Positions 34,897 to 44,613 of a stretch of 64,000 nt of DNA are shown piece by piece. Made by a program: the position numbers and the translations under genes. The DNA is from Ramlibacter alkalitolerans (GTDB lineage Bacteria > Pseudomonadota > Gammaproteobacteria > Burkholderiales > Burkholderiaceae_C). Under the pieces are notes generated by a model. It had not been told where the DNA came from. It worked only from the letters and a program-made list of their open reading frames with translations, and did no database searches. The stretch lies in assembly GCF_016722765.1 (NCBI RefSeq), contig NZ_JAEQND010000020.1:18736-82735 (forward strand), in the 5' to 3' direction. Each line of letters opens with the position of its first letter. Positions within the stretch are counted from its first letter, which is position 1.

Positions 34897-37117
34897 CCGG
34901 CCGCGGCGGAACCTGCGCGGTGCGCAAGGGCCTCGGTGCCGAGGCCGCCCTGGCCGCCGGCTTGGCGCCCGCCGCCGGCGCATAGGAGGCCGGCGCCTCG
35001 CGCCAGCGCGGAGCCCACACGTTCGTTCCCGCCGTCGGCGTGCCGACCGTCGCGTTCGCCACCGGCGAGAACGCGGCGGCGATCAGCTGCCCGGACTGCA
35101 CGGCGGCCTGCGGCATCGCACCGGCGCTGGCCGGCATCGTGGGCGCGCCGGCGGCGGCGCTGCTGGCCGGCGGCCAGGCGGCTTCGGCGGCGGGCCGCGG
35201 CGTGCCGATCGGCGTCGTCGCCTTGCCCAACTTCACGGCGGCGATGTCTTCCTCGCTCGGGTACAGGCCCTGCAGGTAGTAGTCGAAGGCTCGGCGCGCG
35301 ATCGGCGCGGCGGCGGCGGCACCGAAGCCGGCGTTCTCCACGATCATGCCGATCGCGATCTTCGGGTCGTCGGCCGGCGCGTAGGCGATGTACAGCGCGT
35401 GGTCGCGGTGCCGCTCCTCGGTGTTGGCGTGGCTGTACTTGGCGCCCTGCGCGATGCCCACCACCTGCGCCGTACCGGTCTTGCCGCCGCTGGTGTAGCC
35501 GGCTCCCCGGAAGGCGGCGGCCGAGGTGCCCTCGATGGTCACGCCCACCATGGCCTTGCGGATGATCGCCAGGTTCTCGGGCTTGGCGGTGAGCTGGCCG
35601 ATCTGCTGCGGCGCCACCGGCTCGCCCTTCTTGGTGGTGGTGTCGACGATCTCCTTGACCAGGTGCGGCTTCATGCGCGCGCCGGCCGGGTTGGAGATGG
35701 TCGCCATCGCGGTGGCGAGCTGCAGCGGCGTGAAGTTGTTGTAGCCCTGGCCGATGCCCAGCGAGATCGTCTCGCCCGCGTACCACTTCTGCTGCTCGGG
35801 CCGGCGGTAGGCCTTGCGCTTCCACTCGGTGGAAGGCAGCAGGCCCTTGGATTCGCCCTGGATGTCGATGCCGGTCACCTCGCCGAAACCGAAGTGCGAC
35901 AGCTGCTCGTGCATCAGGTCCACGCCCATGTCGTTGGCCAGGATGTAGTAGTAGGTGTCGCAGGACTGGACGATGGAGCGGTACATGTCCACCGTGCCGT
36001 GGCCGCCCGGCTTGTCGTCGCGGAACTGGTGGCCGCCGAACCAGAAGAAGCCCGGGTCCGAGATCGCCTGCTCGGGCCGGCGCTTGCCGGTCTCCAGCGC
36101 GGCGAGGGCCATGTAGGGCTTGAAGGTGGAGCCGGGCGGATAGGTGCCGCGCAGCGCGCGATTGAGCAGCGGCTTGTCGATCGACTCGTTGAGCGCCTGC
36201 CAGTTCTCCTGGTCGATGCCGTCGACGAACAGGTTGGGATCGAAGGTCGGCTTGCTCACGAAGGCCAGCACCTCGCCCGTCTTGGGGTCGATCGCGACCA
36301 GCGCGCCGCGGCGGTCGCCGTACAGGTCTTCCACCAGCTTCTGCAGCTTGATGTCGATCGACAGGCGCACGGTGTTGCCCGGCGTGGCGGGCGTGGACGC
36401 CAGCTTGCGCACCGCGCGGCCGCCGGCGGAGGTCTCGACCTGCTCCACGCCGGTGATGCCGTGCAGCTGCTTCTCGTAGCTCTGCTCCACGCCCAGCTTG
36501 CCGATGTACTCGGTGCCGCGGTAGTTGGCCTGCTCTTCTTCCGGCCAGTCCTCGATCACCTTCTTCTCGGCCTGGTTCACCCGGCCGATGTAGCCGATGG
36601 CGTGGCTGGCGAGTTCGCCGTAGGGGTAGTTGCGGAACAGGCGGGCCTTGATGTCCACGCCGGGGAAGCGGAAGCGCTGCACGGTGAAGCGCGCCACTTC
36701 CTCGTCGCTGAGCTTGGTGCGCAGCGGCAGCGAGTCGATGCTCTTGCTTTCCTCCAGCAGCTTCTTGAAGCGGCGGCGGTCGCGCTGCTGGATGTCGATC
36801 ACGTGCGTCAGTTCGTCGATCACGGTGTCGAGCGGCCGCGACAGCCGCGAGGGCGTGATCTCCAGCGTGTACGCGGAGTAGTTGGATGCCAGCACGATCC
36901 CGTTGCGATCCAGGATGAGGCCGCGGTTCGGCACGATCGGCACGATGGCCGTGCGGTTCGCCTCGGCCTGTTCGTCGAGCTCCTCGTGGCGCACCACCTG
37001 CAGCACCACCAGCCGCGAGACCAGCAGCAGGAACAGCAGCAGCACGGCGACGCTGGCGACCAGCACGCGGCCGCGGAATCGGGACAGGTCGGCTTCGACG
37101 TTGCGCAGTTCGGTCAT
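34835..37117 (-). CDS. mrdA: Penicillin-binding protein 2 (transpeptidase of the elongasome)
   Basis: 760-residue inner-membrane D,D-transpeptidase. One N-terminal helix (about 17-41), a dimerisation domain, then the catalytic domain with S330 in PPGSTFK, S385-C-D387 and K546 in GGKTGTAQ. The last ~115 residues are an Ala/Pro-rich tail, longer than in E. coli PBP2. Last gene of the mreB-mreC-mreD-mrdA operon; rodA does not follow, because yheT converges and overlaps by 62 bp. Confidence 0.96.
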   Translation of the reverse strand: MTELRNVEADLSRFRGRVLVASVAVLLLFLLLVSRLVVLQVVRHEELDEQAEANRTAIVPIVPNRGLILDRNGIVLASNYSAYTLEITPSRLSRPLDTVIDELTHVIDIQQRDRRRFKKLLEESKSIDSLPLRTKLSDEEVARFTVQRFRFPGVDIKARLFRNYPYGELASHAIGYIGRVNQAEKKVIEDWPEEEQANYRGTEYIGKLGVEQSYEKQLHGITGVEQVETSAGGRAVRKLASTPATPGNTVRLSIDIKLQKLVEDLYGDRRGALVAIDPKTGEVLAFVSKPTFDPNLFVDGIDQENWQALNESIDKPLLNRALRGTYPPGSTFKPYMALAALETGKRRPEQAISDPGFFWFGGHQFRDDKPGGHGTVDMYRSIVQSCDTYYYILANDMGVDLMHEQLSHFGFGEVTGIDIQGESKGLLPSTEWKRKAYRRPEQQKWYAGETISLGIGQGYNNFTPLQLATAMATISNPAGARMKPHLVKEIVDTTTKKGEPVAPQQIGQLTAKPENLAIIRKAMVGVTIEGTSAAAFRGAGYTSGGKTGTAQVVGIAQGAKYSHANTEERHRDHALYIAYAPADDPKIAIGMIVENAGFGAAAAAPIARRAFDYYLQGLYPSEEDIAAVKLGKATTPIGTPRPAAEAAWPPASSAAAGAPTMPASAGAMPQAAVQSGQLIAAAFSPVANATVGTPTAGTNVWAPRWREAPASYAPAAGAKPAARAASAPRPLRTAQVPPRPVRVPPERSAAAAATPAAPAE

Positions 37118-37133
37118 GGGACTTCAGACCTTC

Positions 37134-37652
37134 CTAGAGCGGTCTATTCTCGTCCGGATCGGGCGCCCTGCGTTGGGGCCAGAGCAGCAACACGCTCACC
37201 ACCGGCCACAGCGCGGCTTCCACCACGGGCGACAGCAGGAAGGTGACGCCGGGGAAGGGCGCGCCGCCGAGCATGCGGATCGCCAGCTCGATGCCGTGCG
37301 CCGCGGCGAACAGCGGCAGCACCTGCACTGCCTGCGAGGGCACCTTGAACCACAGCAGCCGGCGGTGGATGGTGATCGCGAAGTAGCTCAGCGTGGTGTA
37401 GGCCAGCGCGTGCTGGCCCAGCAGCGAGGCCTGGTGCACGTCGATCGCCAGCCCGAACACGAAGGCGGCGATCACGCCGATGCGCAGGGGCTGGTGCACG
37501 CTCCAGAACACGATGACGATGGCCAGCACGTCCGGCATCCACGGCAGCCGGCCGAGCGGCAGCATGTTGATCATCATCGCGAAGATCAGCGTGAACCAGA
37601 TGAAGAACGGATTGGCCGGCAGCAACAGCGGCTGCCCGGGACGCATGATCAT
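37134..37652 (-). CDS. mreD: Rod shape-determining protein MreD
   Basis: 172-residue polytopic membrane protein with about five helices. PANPFFIWFTLIFAMMINMLPLG (in pieces) and the charged C-terminus match betaproteobacterial MreD. It links MreC and the MreB filament to peptidoglycan synthesis enzymes. It lies between mreC (13 bp) and mrdA (16 bp). Confidence 0.92.
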   Translation of the reverse strand: MIMRPGQPLLLPANPFFIWFTLIFAMMINMLPLGRLPWMPDVLAIVIVFWSVHQPLRIGVIAAFVFGLAIDVHQASLLGQHALAYTTLSYFAITIHRRLLWFKVPSQAVQVLPLFAAAHGIELAIRMLGGAPFPGVTFLLSPVVEAALWPVVSVLLLWPQRRAPDPDENRPL

Positions 37653-37665
37653 GCGGTCGGCTTCC

Positions 37666-38583
37666 TCATTTGCGACCCTTCTTCAGCGGCGCCGCGTCCT
37701 CCGGCGCCGGCCGCGGCGGGATCTGCGAAAGCAGCGGCTTGAGCACCATCACGTGGCGCGCGCCCGCCACCAGCGCCTGCGGGTTGCAGACGATCTTGGC
37801 GAAGGCGGAATCCGGCCGGCGGTCCACCTTGGCCACCTTGGCGACCGGGATGCCGGGCGGGTAGACGCCGTCGACGCCGCTGGTGGTGAGCAGGTCGCCC
37901 GGCTGCACGTCGGCGTTGGCGGCCATGTAGCGCAGCTCCAGCCCGCCGCTGCCGTAGCGGCCGGCGTCGCCATAGGTGATGCCGCGCACGCCGGTGCGGG
38001 TGTTGATCACGGGGATGGCCTGCTCGGTGTCCGTCACCAGGGTGACCTCGCTGATCAGGGGATGCACGCGCGTCACCTGCCCGATCACGCCGGATTCATC
38101 GATCACCGGCGAGCCGGGGTCGATGCCCTGGGCGAGGCCCTTGTCGATGACGACGCGGCGGGTGTAGGGGTCGGCGGCGTCGTAGAGCACTTCGGCCGTC
38201 TGGGTCGGCGTGTTCAGCCGCTCGCGCAACTGGAGCAACTTGCGTAACTGGGCGTTTTCCAGCGCCAGCTCCTCGACCTGGTTGGCGCGCTGCGACTGCA
38301 GCACCAGCTTGCGGCGGGCCGCCTCCTCGTTCTGCAGCGCCGTGTTGAGGGTGGTGAAGTAGTCCTGCACGGTGCGCACCGCCAGCACCGGACGCATCGC
38401 CACCCACTGCACCGGGAACAGCACCGTGGCCATCGCGGAGCGTACCGGCTGCGTGATCTTGAAGCGCGCGTCGGCCACCATCAGGAACAGCGCCAGCGCG
38501 CTGCAGACCATCAGCTTGGAGAGTGCTGACGGTCCCTGCTTGAAGAAAGGCGGTGGAGTGCGGTCGAGAGTGCCTAGTGGCAT
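37666..38583 (-). CDS. mreC: Rod shape-determining protein MreC
   Basis: 305-residue bitopic periplasmic scaffold protein. The N-terminus TPPPFFKQGPSA precedes the membrane helix, then a coiled coil (about 75-115) and the two beta-barrel domain with VIDKGLAQGIDPGSPVID. A Pro/Lys-rich tail follows. ATG 38583 fits homologues; upstream ATG 38622 lies in a repeated spacer sequence. Confidence 0.94.
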   Translation of the reverse strand: MPLGTLDRTPPPFFKQGPSALSKLMVCSALALFLMVADARFKITQPVRSAMATVLFPVQWVAMRPVLAVRTVQDYFTTLNTALQNEEAARRKLVLQSQRANQVEELALENAQLRKLLQLRERLNTPTQTAEVLYDAADPYTRRVVIDKGLAQGIDPGSPVIDESGVIGQVTRVHPLISEVTLVTDTEQAIPVINTRTGVRGITYGDAGRYGSGGLELRYMAANADVQPGDLLTTSGVDGVYPPGIPVAKVAKVDRRPDSAFAKIVCNPQALVAGARHVMVLKPLLSQIPPRPAPEDAAPLKKGRK

Positions 38584-38701
38584 GACGGAATGACTTCGCT
38601 TCGCTTCATGACGAAATGACAAAGGTCAGCATATTGTCACGCCGCGCGGAGCCGGCGTGTCATCCGTCGCCGCGTGCGCGCGGCGCGGCGCATTCCGTCA
38701 T
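38582..38701. repeat. Inverted repeat spanning the mreB-mreC spacer
   Basis: ATGACGGAATG (38582-38592) and CATTCCGTCAT (38691-38701) are perfect complements flanking the 114-bp spacer. A third related copy, TGACGAAATGAC, lies at about 38609-38620. The arms include the mreC start codon and the mreB stop codon, so the folded mRNA could affect mreC translation. Confidence 0.6.
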
Positions 38702-39741
38702 TCGGAAGTGAAGATCGAGCCCAGCCGTTCCATGCGTTCCAGGGCGATGCCGCAGCCGCGCACCACGCAGGTGAGCGGATCTTCCGCCACCAGCACGGGC
38801 AGGCCCGTTTCCTCGGCGAGCAGGCGATCGAGGTCGCGCAGCAGGGCGCCGCCGCCGGTGAGCATCATGCCGCGCTCGGCAATGTCGGCGCCCAGTTCCG
38901 GCGGCGTCTGCTCGAGCGCGTTCTTGACCGCCGACACGATGTTGTTCAGCGGATCGGTCAGTGCTTCCAGGATTTCGTTGGAGCTGATCGTGAAGCTGCG
39001 CGGCACGCCCTCGGAGAGGTTGCGGCCCTTGACTTCCATTTCCTTGACCTCGCTGCCGGGAAAGGCGGAGCCGATCTGCTTCTTGATGCTTTCGGCGGTG
39101 GGCTCGCCGATCAGCATGCCGTAGTTGCGGCGGATGTAGCTGATGATCGCTTCGTCGAACTTGTCGCCGCCCACGCGCACGCTGCCCTTGTAGACCATGC
39201 CGCCCAGGGAGATCACGCCGACCTCCGTGGTGCCGCCGCCGATGTCGACCACCATGGAACCGGAGGCTTCGGAGACGGGCAGGCCGGCACCGATCGCGGC
39301 GGCCATCGGCTCCTCGATCAGGTAGACCTCGGAGGCGCCGGCGCCGAGCGCGGACTCGCGGATCGCGCGCCGTTCCACCTGGGTGGAACCGCAGGGAACG
39401 CAGATGATGATGCGCGGGCTGGGCTTCAGGACGGACCGGGGATGGACCATCTTGATGAACTGCTTGAGCATCTGCTCGGTCACGGTGAAGTCGGCGATCA
39501 CGCCGTCCTTCATCGGGCGGATGGCCTCGATGTTCCCGGGCACCTTGCCCAGCATGGCCTTGGCCTCGTGGCCCACGGCCTGGATGGATTTCTTGCCTTG
39601 CGGGCCGCCCTCGTGGCGGATCGCCACCACCGAAGGCTCATCCAGGACGATGCCCTTGTCGCGCACGAAGATCAGGGTGTTGGCGGTACCCAGGTCGATG
39701 GCCAGGTCCGTGGACAGATAGCGTCGGAATGCTCCGAACAT
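38698..39741 (-). CDS. mreB: Rod shape-determining protein MreB
   Basis: 347-residue bacterial actin. The phosphate-1 motif DLAIDLGTANTL, phosphate-2 motif VVDIGGGTTEVGV and adenosine motif MMLTGGGALLRDLD are all intact. The N-terminal amphipathic residues MFGAFRRYLS bind membrane. First gene of the elongasome operon, with AGAGGA ahead of the ATG, divergent from gatC over 171 bp. In that gap GGATAATACC (39824-39833) offers a possible -10 on either strand. Confidence 0.98.
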   Translation of the reverse strand: MFGAFRRYLSTDLAIDLGTANTLIFVRDKGIVLDEPSVVAIRHEGGPQGKKSIQAVGHEAKAMLGKVPGNIEAIRPMKDGVIADFTVTEQMLKQFIKMVHPRSVLKPSPRIIICVPCGSTQVERRAIRESALGAGASEVYLIEEPMAAAIGAGLPVSEASGSMVVDIGGGTTEVGVISLGGMVYKGSVRVGGDKFDEAIISYIRRNYGMLIGEPTAESIKKQIGSAFPGSEVKEMEVKGRNLSEGVPRSFTISSNEILEALTDPLNNIVSAVKNALEQTPPELGADIAERGMMLTGGGALLRDLDRLLAEETGLPVLVAEDPLTCVVRGCGIALERMERLGSIFTSE

Positions 39742-39912
39742 GGGGGAAATCCTCTTCTTGTCGCGAAAGCGGCCGCCTTGCGCGGCCGTTGCACCGGGCG
39801 GCGGAGCACCGCTCGCCGAAGGCGGGATAATACCCGATCCCCTGTGCCGGACACCCCGCGCGCGGCGTTCGCGCGCGTTACAAGCCGTTGTGGCGCAAGA
39901 CGTATTTTCACT

Positions 39913-40212
39913 ATGTCCCTGAACTCCCAAGACATCGCGCGCATCGCGCACCTGGCTCGGCTGGAACTGCATCCTGCCGAGAGCGAGCGCATGCTCTCGC
40001 AGATCAACGACTTCTTCGCCATCGTCGAGAAGATGCGCGCGGTGGACACCTCCGGGGTGGAGCCGCTGACGCATCCCGTGGCGGCCGTGCGCGACGTCGC
40101 ACTGCGCCTGCGCGAGGACGCGGCGAGCGAGCCGAACGCGCGCGAGGACAACCAGAAGAGCGCGCCGGCGGTGGAGCGCGGGCTGTTCCTGGTGCCGAAG
40201 GTGATCGAGTGA
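39913..40212 (+). CDS. gatC: Asp/Glu-tRNA amidotransferase subunit C
   Basis: 99-residue subunit that wraps around GatA and supports its folding. IARIAHLARLEL (8-19) and the C-terminal VERGLFLVPKVIE are family hallmarks. The stop overlaps the gatA GTG. No strong ribosome binding site is seen before the ATG. Confidence 0.96.
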   Translation: MSLNSQDIARIAHLARLELHPAESERMLSQINDFFAIVEKMRAVDTSGVEPLTHPVAAVRDVALRLREDAASEPNAREDNQKSAPAVERGLFLVPKVIE

Positions 40213-41672
40213 GCCAACTGCACCAACTGACCGTCGCGGAGCTCGCGCGCAAGCTCAAGGCCAGGGAAGTCTCCGCGGTCGAACTGGCGGGCCACTACCT
40301 CGGGCGCGTGAAGGCGCATGCCGATCTCGGCGCCTACCTGGCCACCAACGAGGAATGCACGCTCAAGCAGGCTCGCGCGGCGGACGAGGCGATCGCGGCC
40401 GGCGACGCCGGCCCGCTCACCGGCGTGCCGATCGCGCACAAGGACATCTTCGTCACGCGCGACTTCCCCAGCACCGCCGGCTCGAAGATGCTGGCGAACT
40501 ACCGCTCGCCCTTCGATGCGACGGTGGTCCAGCGCCTGGGCGAAGCCGGCGCCGTGACGCTGGGCAAGCTCAATTGCGACGAGTTCGCCATGGGCTCGTC
40601 GAATGAGAATTCCGCCTACGGGCCGGTCAGGAATCCGTGGAACAAGGGCCGCATCCCGGGCGGCTCCTCCGGCGGCAGCGCCGTGGCCGTGGCCGCGGGC
40701 CTGGCGGCGGCCACCACCGGCACCGACACCGGCGGCTCGATCCGCCAGCCGGCCTCCTTCTGCGGCATCACCGGCATCAAGCCCACCTACGGGCGCGCCT
40801 CGCGCTACGGGATGATCGCCTATGCCTCCAGCCTCGACCAGGCCGGCGCCTTCGCGCGCACGGCGCAGGATTGCGCCCTGCTGCTGTCGGCGATCTGCGG
40901 GCCGGACCCGGACCGCGACTCCACGTCGCTGGACGTGCCGGCGGAGGACTTCACGCAGTCCCTCGGCGGCTCCATCGAGGGGCTGCGCATCGGGGTGCCG
41001 CGCGAGTTCCTGGCCGAAGGCGTGGCGCCCGACGTCCGGGCGGCGATCGAAGCGGCCCTGCAGCAGTACGAGAAGCTGGGCGCCCGGCGGGTGGAGATCT
41101 CGCTGCCCCGCACCGAGCTGGCGATCCCGGTCTACTACATCATCGCGCCAGCCGAGGCCAGCTCGAACCTCTCGCGCTTCGACGGCGTCAAGTTCGGACA
41201 CCGCGCCGCGGACTACGCCGACCTGCTGGACATGTACAAGAAGACACGCGCCGAAGGCTTCGGCGCCGAGGTGCAGCGCCGCATCATGGTGGGCACCTAC
41301 GTGCTGTCGCACGGCTACTACGACGCCTACTACCTGCAGGCGCAGAAGATCCGCCGCATGATCGCCGACGATTTCCAGGACGCGTTCAAGGAGTGCGACC
41401 TGATCGCCGGCCCGGTGGCGCCCACCGTGGCGTGGCAGCTCGGGGAGCACGGCGGCGACCCGGTCGCGGACTACCTGGCCGACATCTTCACGCTGCCCGG
41501 ATCGCTGGCCGGCCTGCCCGGCATGAGCATTCCGTGCGGCTTCGGCGACGGCGGCATGCCCGTGGGCCTGCAGTTGATCGGCAACTACCTGGGCGAGGGC
41601 AGGCTGCTCAATGCCGCCCACCGTTTCCAGCAGGCCACCGACTTCCACCTCCGCGCGCCGGAGGGATTCTGA
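40209..41672 (+). CDS. gatA: Asp/Glu-tRNA amidotransferase subunit A
   Basis: 487-residue amidase that frees ammonia from glutamine for transamidation of mischarged tRNA. The catalytic triad Lys-cisSer-Ser is K78 (IAHKDIF), S153 in GGSSGGS and S177 in GTDTGGSIR. GTG start in a GTGA overlap with gatC; the stop shares an A with the gatB ATG. Confidence 0.97.
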   Translation: MSQLHQLTVAELARKLKAREVSAVELAGHYLGRVKAHADLGAYLATNEECTLKQARAADEAIAAGDAGPLTGVPIAHKDIFVTRDFPSTAGSKMLANYRSPFDATVVQRLGEAGAVTLGKLNCDEFAMGSSNENSAYGPVRNPWNKGRIPGGSSGGSAVAVAAGLAAATTGTDTGGSIRQPASFCGITGIKPTYGRASRYGMIAYASSLDQAGAFARTAQDCALLLSAICGPDPDRDSTSLDVPAEDFTQSLGGSIEGLRIGVPREFLAEGVAPDVRAAIEAALQQYEKLGARRVEISLPRTELAIPVYYIIAPAEASSNLSRFDGVKFGHRAADYADLLDMYKKTRAEGFGAEVQRRIMVGTYVLSHGYYDAYYLQAQKIRRMIADDFQDAFKECDLIAGPVAPTVAWQLGEHGGDPVADYLADIFTLPGSLAGLPGMSIPCGFGDGGMPVGLQLIGNYLGEGRLLNAAHRFQQATDFHLRAPEGF

Positions 41673-43126
41673 TGACGTCCACGAGCAAGCTCATTCACGG
41701 CTACGAGGTCGTCATCGGCTTCGAGACCCACGCCCAGCTCTCCACCGAGAGCAAGATCTTCAGCCGCGCGCCGACGAAGTTCGGCGCCGAGCCGAACACG
41801 CAGGCTTGCCCGGTGGACCTGGCGCTGCCCGGCACGCTGCCGGTGATGAACCGCGGCGCGGTGGAGCGCGCGATCCGCTTCGGCCTGGCGATCGGGGCGC
41901 ACGTGGCGCCGCGCAGCATCTTCGCCCGCAAGAACTACTTCTACCCCGACCTGCCCAAGGGCTACCAGATCTCGCAGTACGAGATCCCGGTGGTGCAGGG
42001 CGGCGAGGTCGGCTTCTTCCTCGGCGACGAGAAGAAGAGCGTGCGCCTGGTGCGCGCGCACCTGGAAGAGGACGCCGGCAAGTCGCTGCACGAGGACTTC
42101 GTCGGCCAGTCCGGCATCGACCTCAATCGCGCCGGCACGCCGCTGCTGGAGATCGTGACCGAGCCCGACATGCGCTCCTCCGACGAGGCGGTGGCGTACG
42201 CCCGCGAACTGCACAAGATCGTCACCTGGATCGGCATCTGCGACGGCAACATGCAGGAAGGCTCCTTCCGCTGCGACGCCAACGTGTCGGTGCGCAAGCC
42301 GGGCCAGCCGCTGGGCACCCGGCGCGAGATCAAGAACCTGAACTCCTTCAAGTTCATGAAGGAGGCGATCGACTTCGAGGTGCGCTGGCAGATCGACCGG
42401 CTGGAGGACGGCCTGGCGATTGAGCAGGCGACCGTGCTGTTCGATCCCGACACCGGCGAGACGCGCGCGATGCGCACCAAGGAGGACGCGGCCGACTACC
42501 GCTACTTCCCCGATCCCGACCTGCCGCCGCTGGTGATCGCGCCCGAGTGGGTGGAGCGCATCCGCGGCGAGATGCCGGAACTGCCGCGCGCCATGGCCGC
42601 GCGCTTCGTGCGCGACTACGGCCTGCCGGAGTACGACGCCACCACCCTGACCCAGAGCAAGGCGATGGCGGCCTACTTCGAGGAAGCGGCGCGCGCCAGC
42701 GGCCAGGCCAAGCTGGCCAGCAACTGGATCATGGGCGAGGTGTCGCGGCGCCTGAACGCGCAGGAGACGACGATGGCGCAGGCGCCGGTCGCTGCCGGGA
42801 CGCTGGCCGCGCTGATCCGGCGCATCCAGGACGGCACGGTGTCGAACAGCGCCGCCCGGCAGGTGTTCGATGCCTTGTGGGCCGGGGAGGGCCAGGAGGT
42901 CGACGCCCTGATCGAAGCCAAGGGCCTGCGCCAGATGAACGACAGCGGCGCGCTGGAGCGGATCGTCGACGAGGTGATCGCGGCCAATCCGGCCAACGTC
43001 GAACAGGTGCGGGCCGGCAAGGACAAGGCCTTCAATGCGCTGGTCGGCCAGGCGATGAAGGCCAGCAAGGGCAAGGCGAACCCGCAGCAGGTCGGCGACC
43101 TGTTGCGCAGCAAGCTGGGGATCTGA
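41672..43126 (+). CDS. gatB: Asp/Glu-tRNA amidotransferase subunit B
   Basis: 484-residue kinase/transamidase subunit. The N-terminal block YEVVIGFETHAQLSTESKIF, then YFYPDLPKGYQISQYEIP, forms the catalytic cradle; the C-terminal YqeY-like domain (NPQQVGDLLRSKLG) binds tRNA. Together with GatC and GatA it makes Gln-tRNA(Gln) and possibly Asn-tRNA(Asn). Followed by a GC hairpin. Confidence 0.98.
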   Translation: MTSTSKLIHGYEVVIGFETHAQLSTESKIFSRAPTKFGAEPNTQACPVDLALPGTLPVMNRGAVERAIRFGLAIGAHVAPRSIFARKNYFYPDLPKGYQISQYEIPVVQGGEVGFFLGDEKKSVRLVRAHLEEDAGKSLHEDFVGQSGIDLNRAGTPLLEIVTEPDMRSSDEAVAYARELHKIVTWIGICDGNMQEGSFRCDANVSVRKPGQPLGTRREIKNLNSFKFMKEAIDFEVRWQIDRLEDGLAIEQATVLFDPDTGETRAMRTKEDAADYRYFPDPDLPPLVIAPEWVERIRGEMPELPRAMAARFVRDYGLPEYDATTLTQSKAMAAYFEEAARASGQAKLASNWIMGEVSRRLNAQETTMAQAPVAAGTLAALIRRIQDGTVSNSAARQVFDALWAGEGQEVDALIEAKGLRQMNDSGALERIVDEVIAANPANVEQVRAGKDKAFNALVGQAMKASKGKANPQQVGDLLRSKLGI

Positions 43127-43133
43127 CCCGCCC

Positions 43134-43154
43134 CCGGGGGGGCATCTCCCCCGG
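43134..43154 (+). terminator. GC-rich hairpin after gatB
   Basis: CCGGGGG, seven bases, CCCCCGG: a perfect 7-bp stem just after the gatB stop. It lacks a T-run, so it may only stall or protect the transcript end. Confidence 0.35.
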
Positions 43155-43211
43155 AGTGGGTGGGGCATTTCGCCGGGGCGGGACCCGGGTATGTCGCCTG
43201 GGCGACGCGGC

Positions 43212-43919
43212 TCAGCGCCGTTGCGGCGCGCCGGAGGCGCCGCCGGCGCCGGAGGTGGCCGTGGAGGGGCCCAGTTGCGCCCACAGCGCCTTCAGCCGCG
43301 CCAGTTCCTCGTCGAACTGGGCGTCGATGCGCCGCTTTTCCTCTTCCTGCGCGGCCACGAAGCGCTGCTGGGCGGCGATCTGCTGCTCGTTTTCCTCGAT
43401 CAGGCGCTTCAGGCGGGCCGGCCACCTGGCCGGATCCTTGTAGAACTCGGTTTCCTGTTCGAGCTTGCGGCGCTGCTCCTCGAGCTCCGCCACCCGGCGC
43501 TGGCCGGCGGCGATCACGTCCTGGGCGGCGCGCAGGGCCTTGACCCGCTCGCCGTCGTGCGCGGCCTGGTTCGGGTAGCGCGCCAGCAGCGCCTTCTGGG
43601 CGCGGCGCTCGTCGGTCTGGCGCTGGCGCTCGTCGGCGACCTTGCGCTCACGTTCCTCGGCGATCGCGCGTTCCTGGGCGGTGAGGGACGGGCCGATGGT
43701 GCGCCGCACCGTGCCGTCCTTCTTCAATTCCTTCTGCTCGCGGTCCAGGCATTCGATGATCGGGCGGTCGGACGTCAGGCGCTGGCCGCGCGAATCGATG
43801 CAGGTGAAGATGCTGCCGGTGCCCGGGGCCGCCGGCTGCGCCCAGGCGGGCGGGCACGCTCCCGCCAGCGCCAGCAGGGCGCCGCAAACGAGGCGAAAGC
43901 AAGATGGGACAGGCAGCAC
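43212..43919 (-). CDS. DUF4124-type periplasmic coiled-coil protein
   Basis: About 235 residues. Sec signal peptide (CGALLALAGACPPAWAQ), then a short DUF4124-like segment IFTCIDSRGQRLTSDRPIIECLD (in pieces), then a long charged coiled coil from about 75 to 215 rich in Glu, Arg and Gln. GTG 43919 was chosen because AGAGGAA lies eight bases upstream and the signal peptide then begins properly. It follows pyrE by 13 bp. Function unknown; envelope scaffold or assembly factor is possible. Confidence 0.8.
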   Translation of the reverse strand: MLPVPSCFRLVCGALLALAGACPPAWAQPAAPGTGSIFTCIDSRGQRLTSDRPIIECLDREQKELKKDGTVRRTIGPSLTAQERAIAEERERKVADERQRQTDERRAQKALLARYPNQAAHDGERVKALRAAQDVIAAGQRRVAELEEQRRKLEQETEFYKDPARWPARLKRLIEENEQQIAAQQRFVAAQEEEKRRIDAQFDEELARLKALWAQLGPSTATSGAGGASGAPQRR

Positions 43920-43932
43920 CAGGGATTCCTCT

Positions 43933-44613
43933 TCAGCCAGCTCCGTACCGATCCCGGTAAGCGACAACCTTCCCGTAATGCTCTCCGAGTTCGTCGCCGG
44001 CATGCACCTCCAGATAATGCAAGAGATCGGCCAGCCTGGCGATGGCGCAGACCTTCAAGCCCAGCCTTTCGCGGACATATTGCACGGCGCTCCACGCCAC
44101 GTCGTGGCCGCCCTCCGTCGCTTTCTCCTGGCGGTCGAGCGCGATGGCCACCGCCTGGGGGGTGGCGCCGGCCGCCTGGATCAGGGCGATGGACTCCCGG
44201 GCCGCCGTTCCGGCCGACATGACGTCGTCGACCACCAGCACCCGGCCGCGCACCGGCGCCCCGACCAGGGTGCCGCCCTCGCCGTGGTCCTTGGCTTCCT
44301 TGCGGTTGTAGGCGTAGGGCACGTTGCGGCCGGCGCGGGCCAGCTCGATGGCCACGGCCGCCGCCAGCGGGATGCCCTTGTAGGCCGGGCCGAAGATCAT
44401 GTCGAACTCGATGCCCGAGGCGAGGATGCGGCGTGCATAGAATTGCGCCAGCCGACCGAGCTTGGCGCCGTCGTCGAACAGGCCCGCGTTGAAGAAATAG
44501 GGGGACAGGCGTCCCGCCTTGGTCTTGAACTCGCCGAAGCGCAGCACGCCCGACTGCACGGCGAACTCCACGAACTCCTGGGCCAGTGCGTCCTGCCCGC
44601 CATCCGCCATCAT
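43933..44613 (-). CDS. pyrE: Orotate phosphoribosyltransferase
   Basis: Converts orotate and PRPP to OMP in pyrimidine synthesis. 226 residues with the PRPP loop VLVVDDVMSAGTA (126-138), the substrate loop YNRKEAKDHGEGG and FFNAGLFDDG. The ATG at 44613 shares the palindrome CATG with the start codon of the divergent xth gene; a second ATG is at 44610. Upstream signals must lie inside xth. Confidence 0.97.
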   Translation of the reverse strand: MMADGGQDALAQEFVEFAVQSGVLRFGEFKTKAGRLSPYFFNAGLFDDGAKLGRLAQFYARRILASGIEFDMIFGPAYKGIPLAAAVAIELARAGRNVPYAYNRKEAKDHGEGGTLVGAPVRGRVLVVDDVMSAGTAARESIALIQAAGATPQAVAIALDRQEKATEGGHDVAWSAVQYVRERLGLKVCAIARLADLLHYLEVHAGDELGEHYGKVVAYRDRYGAG

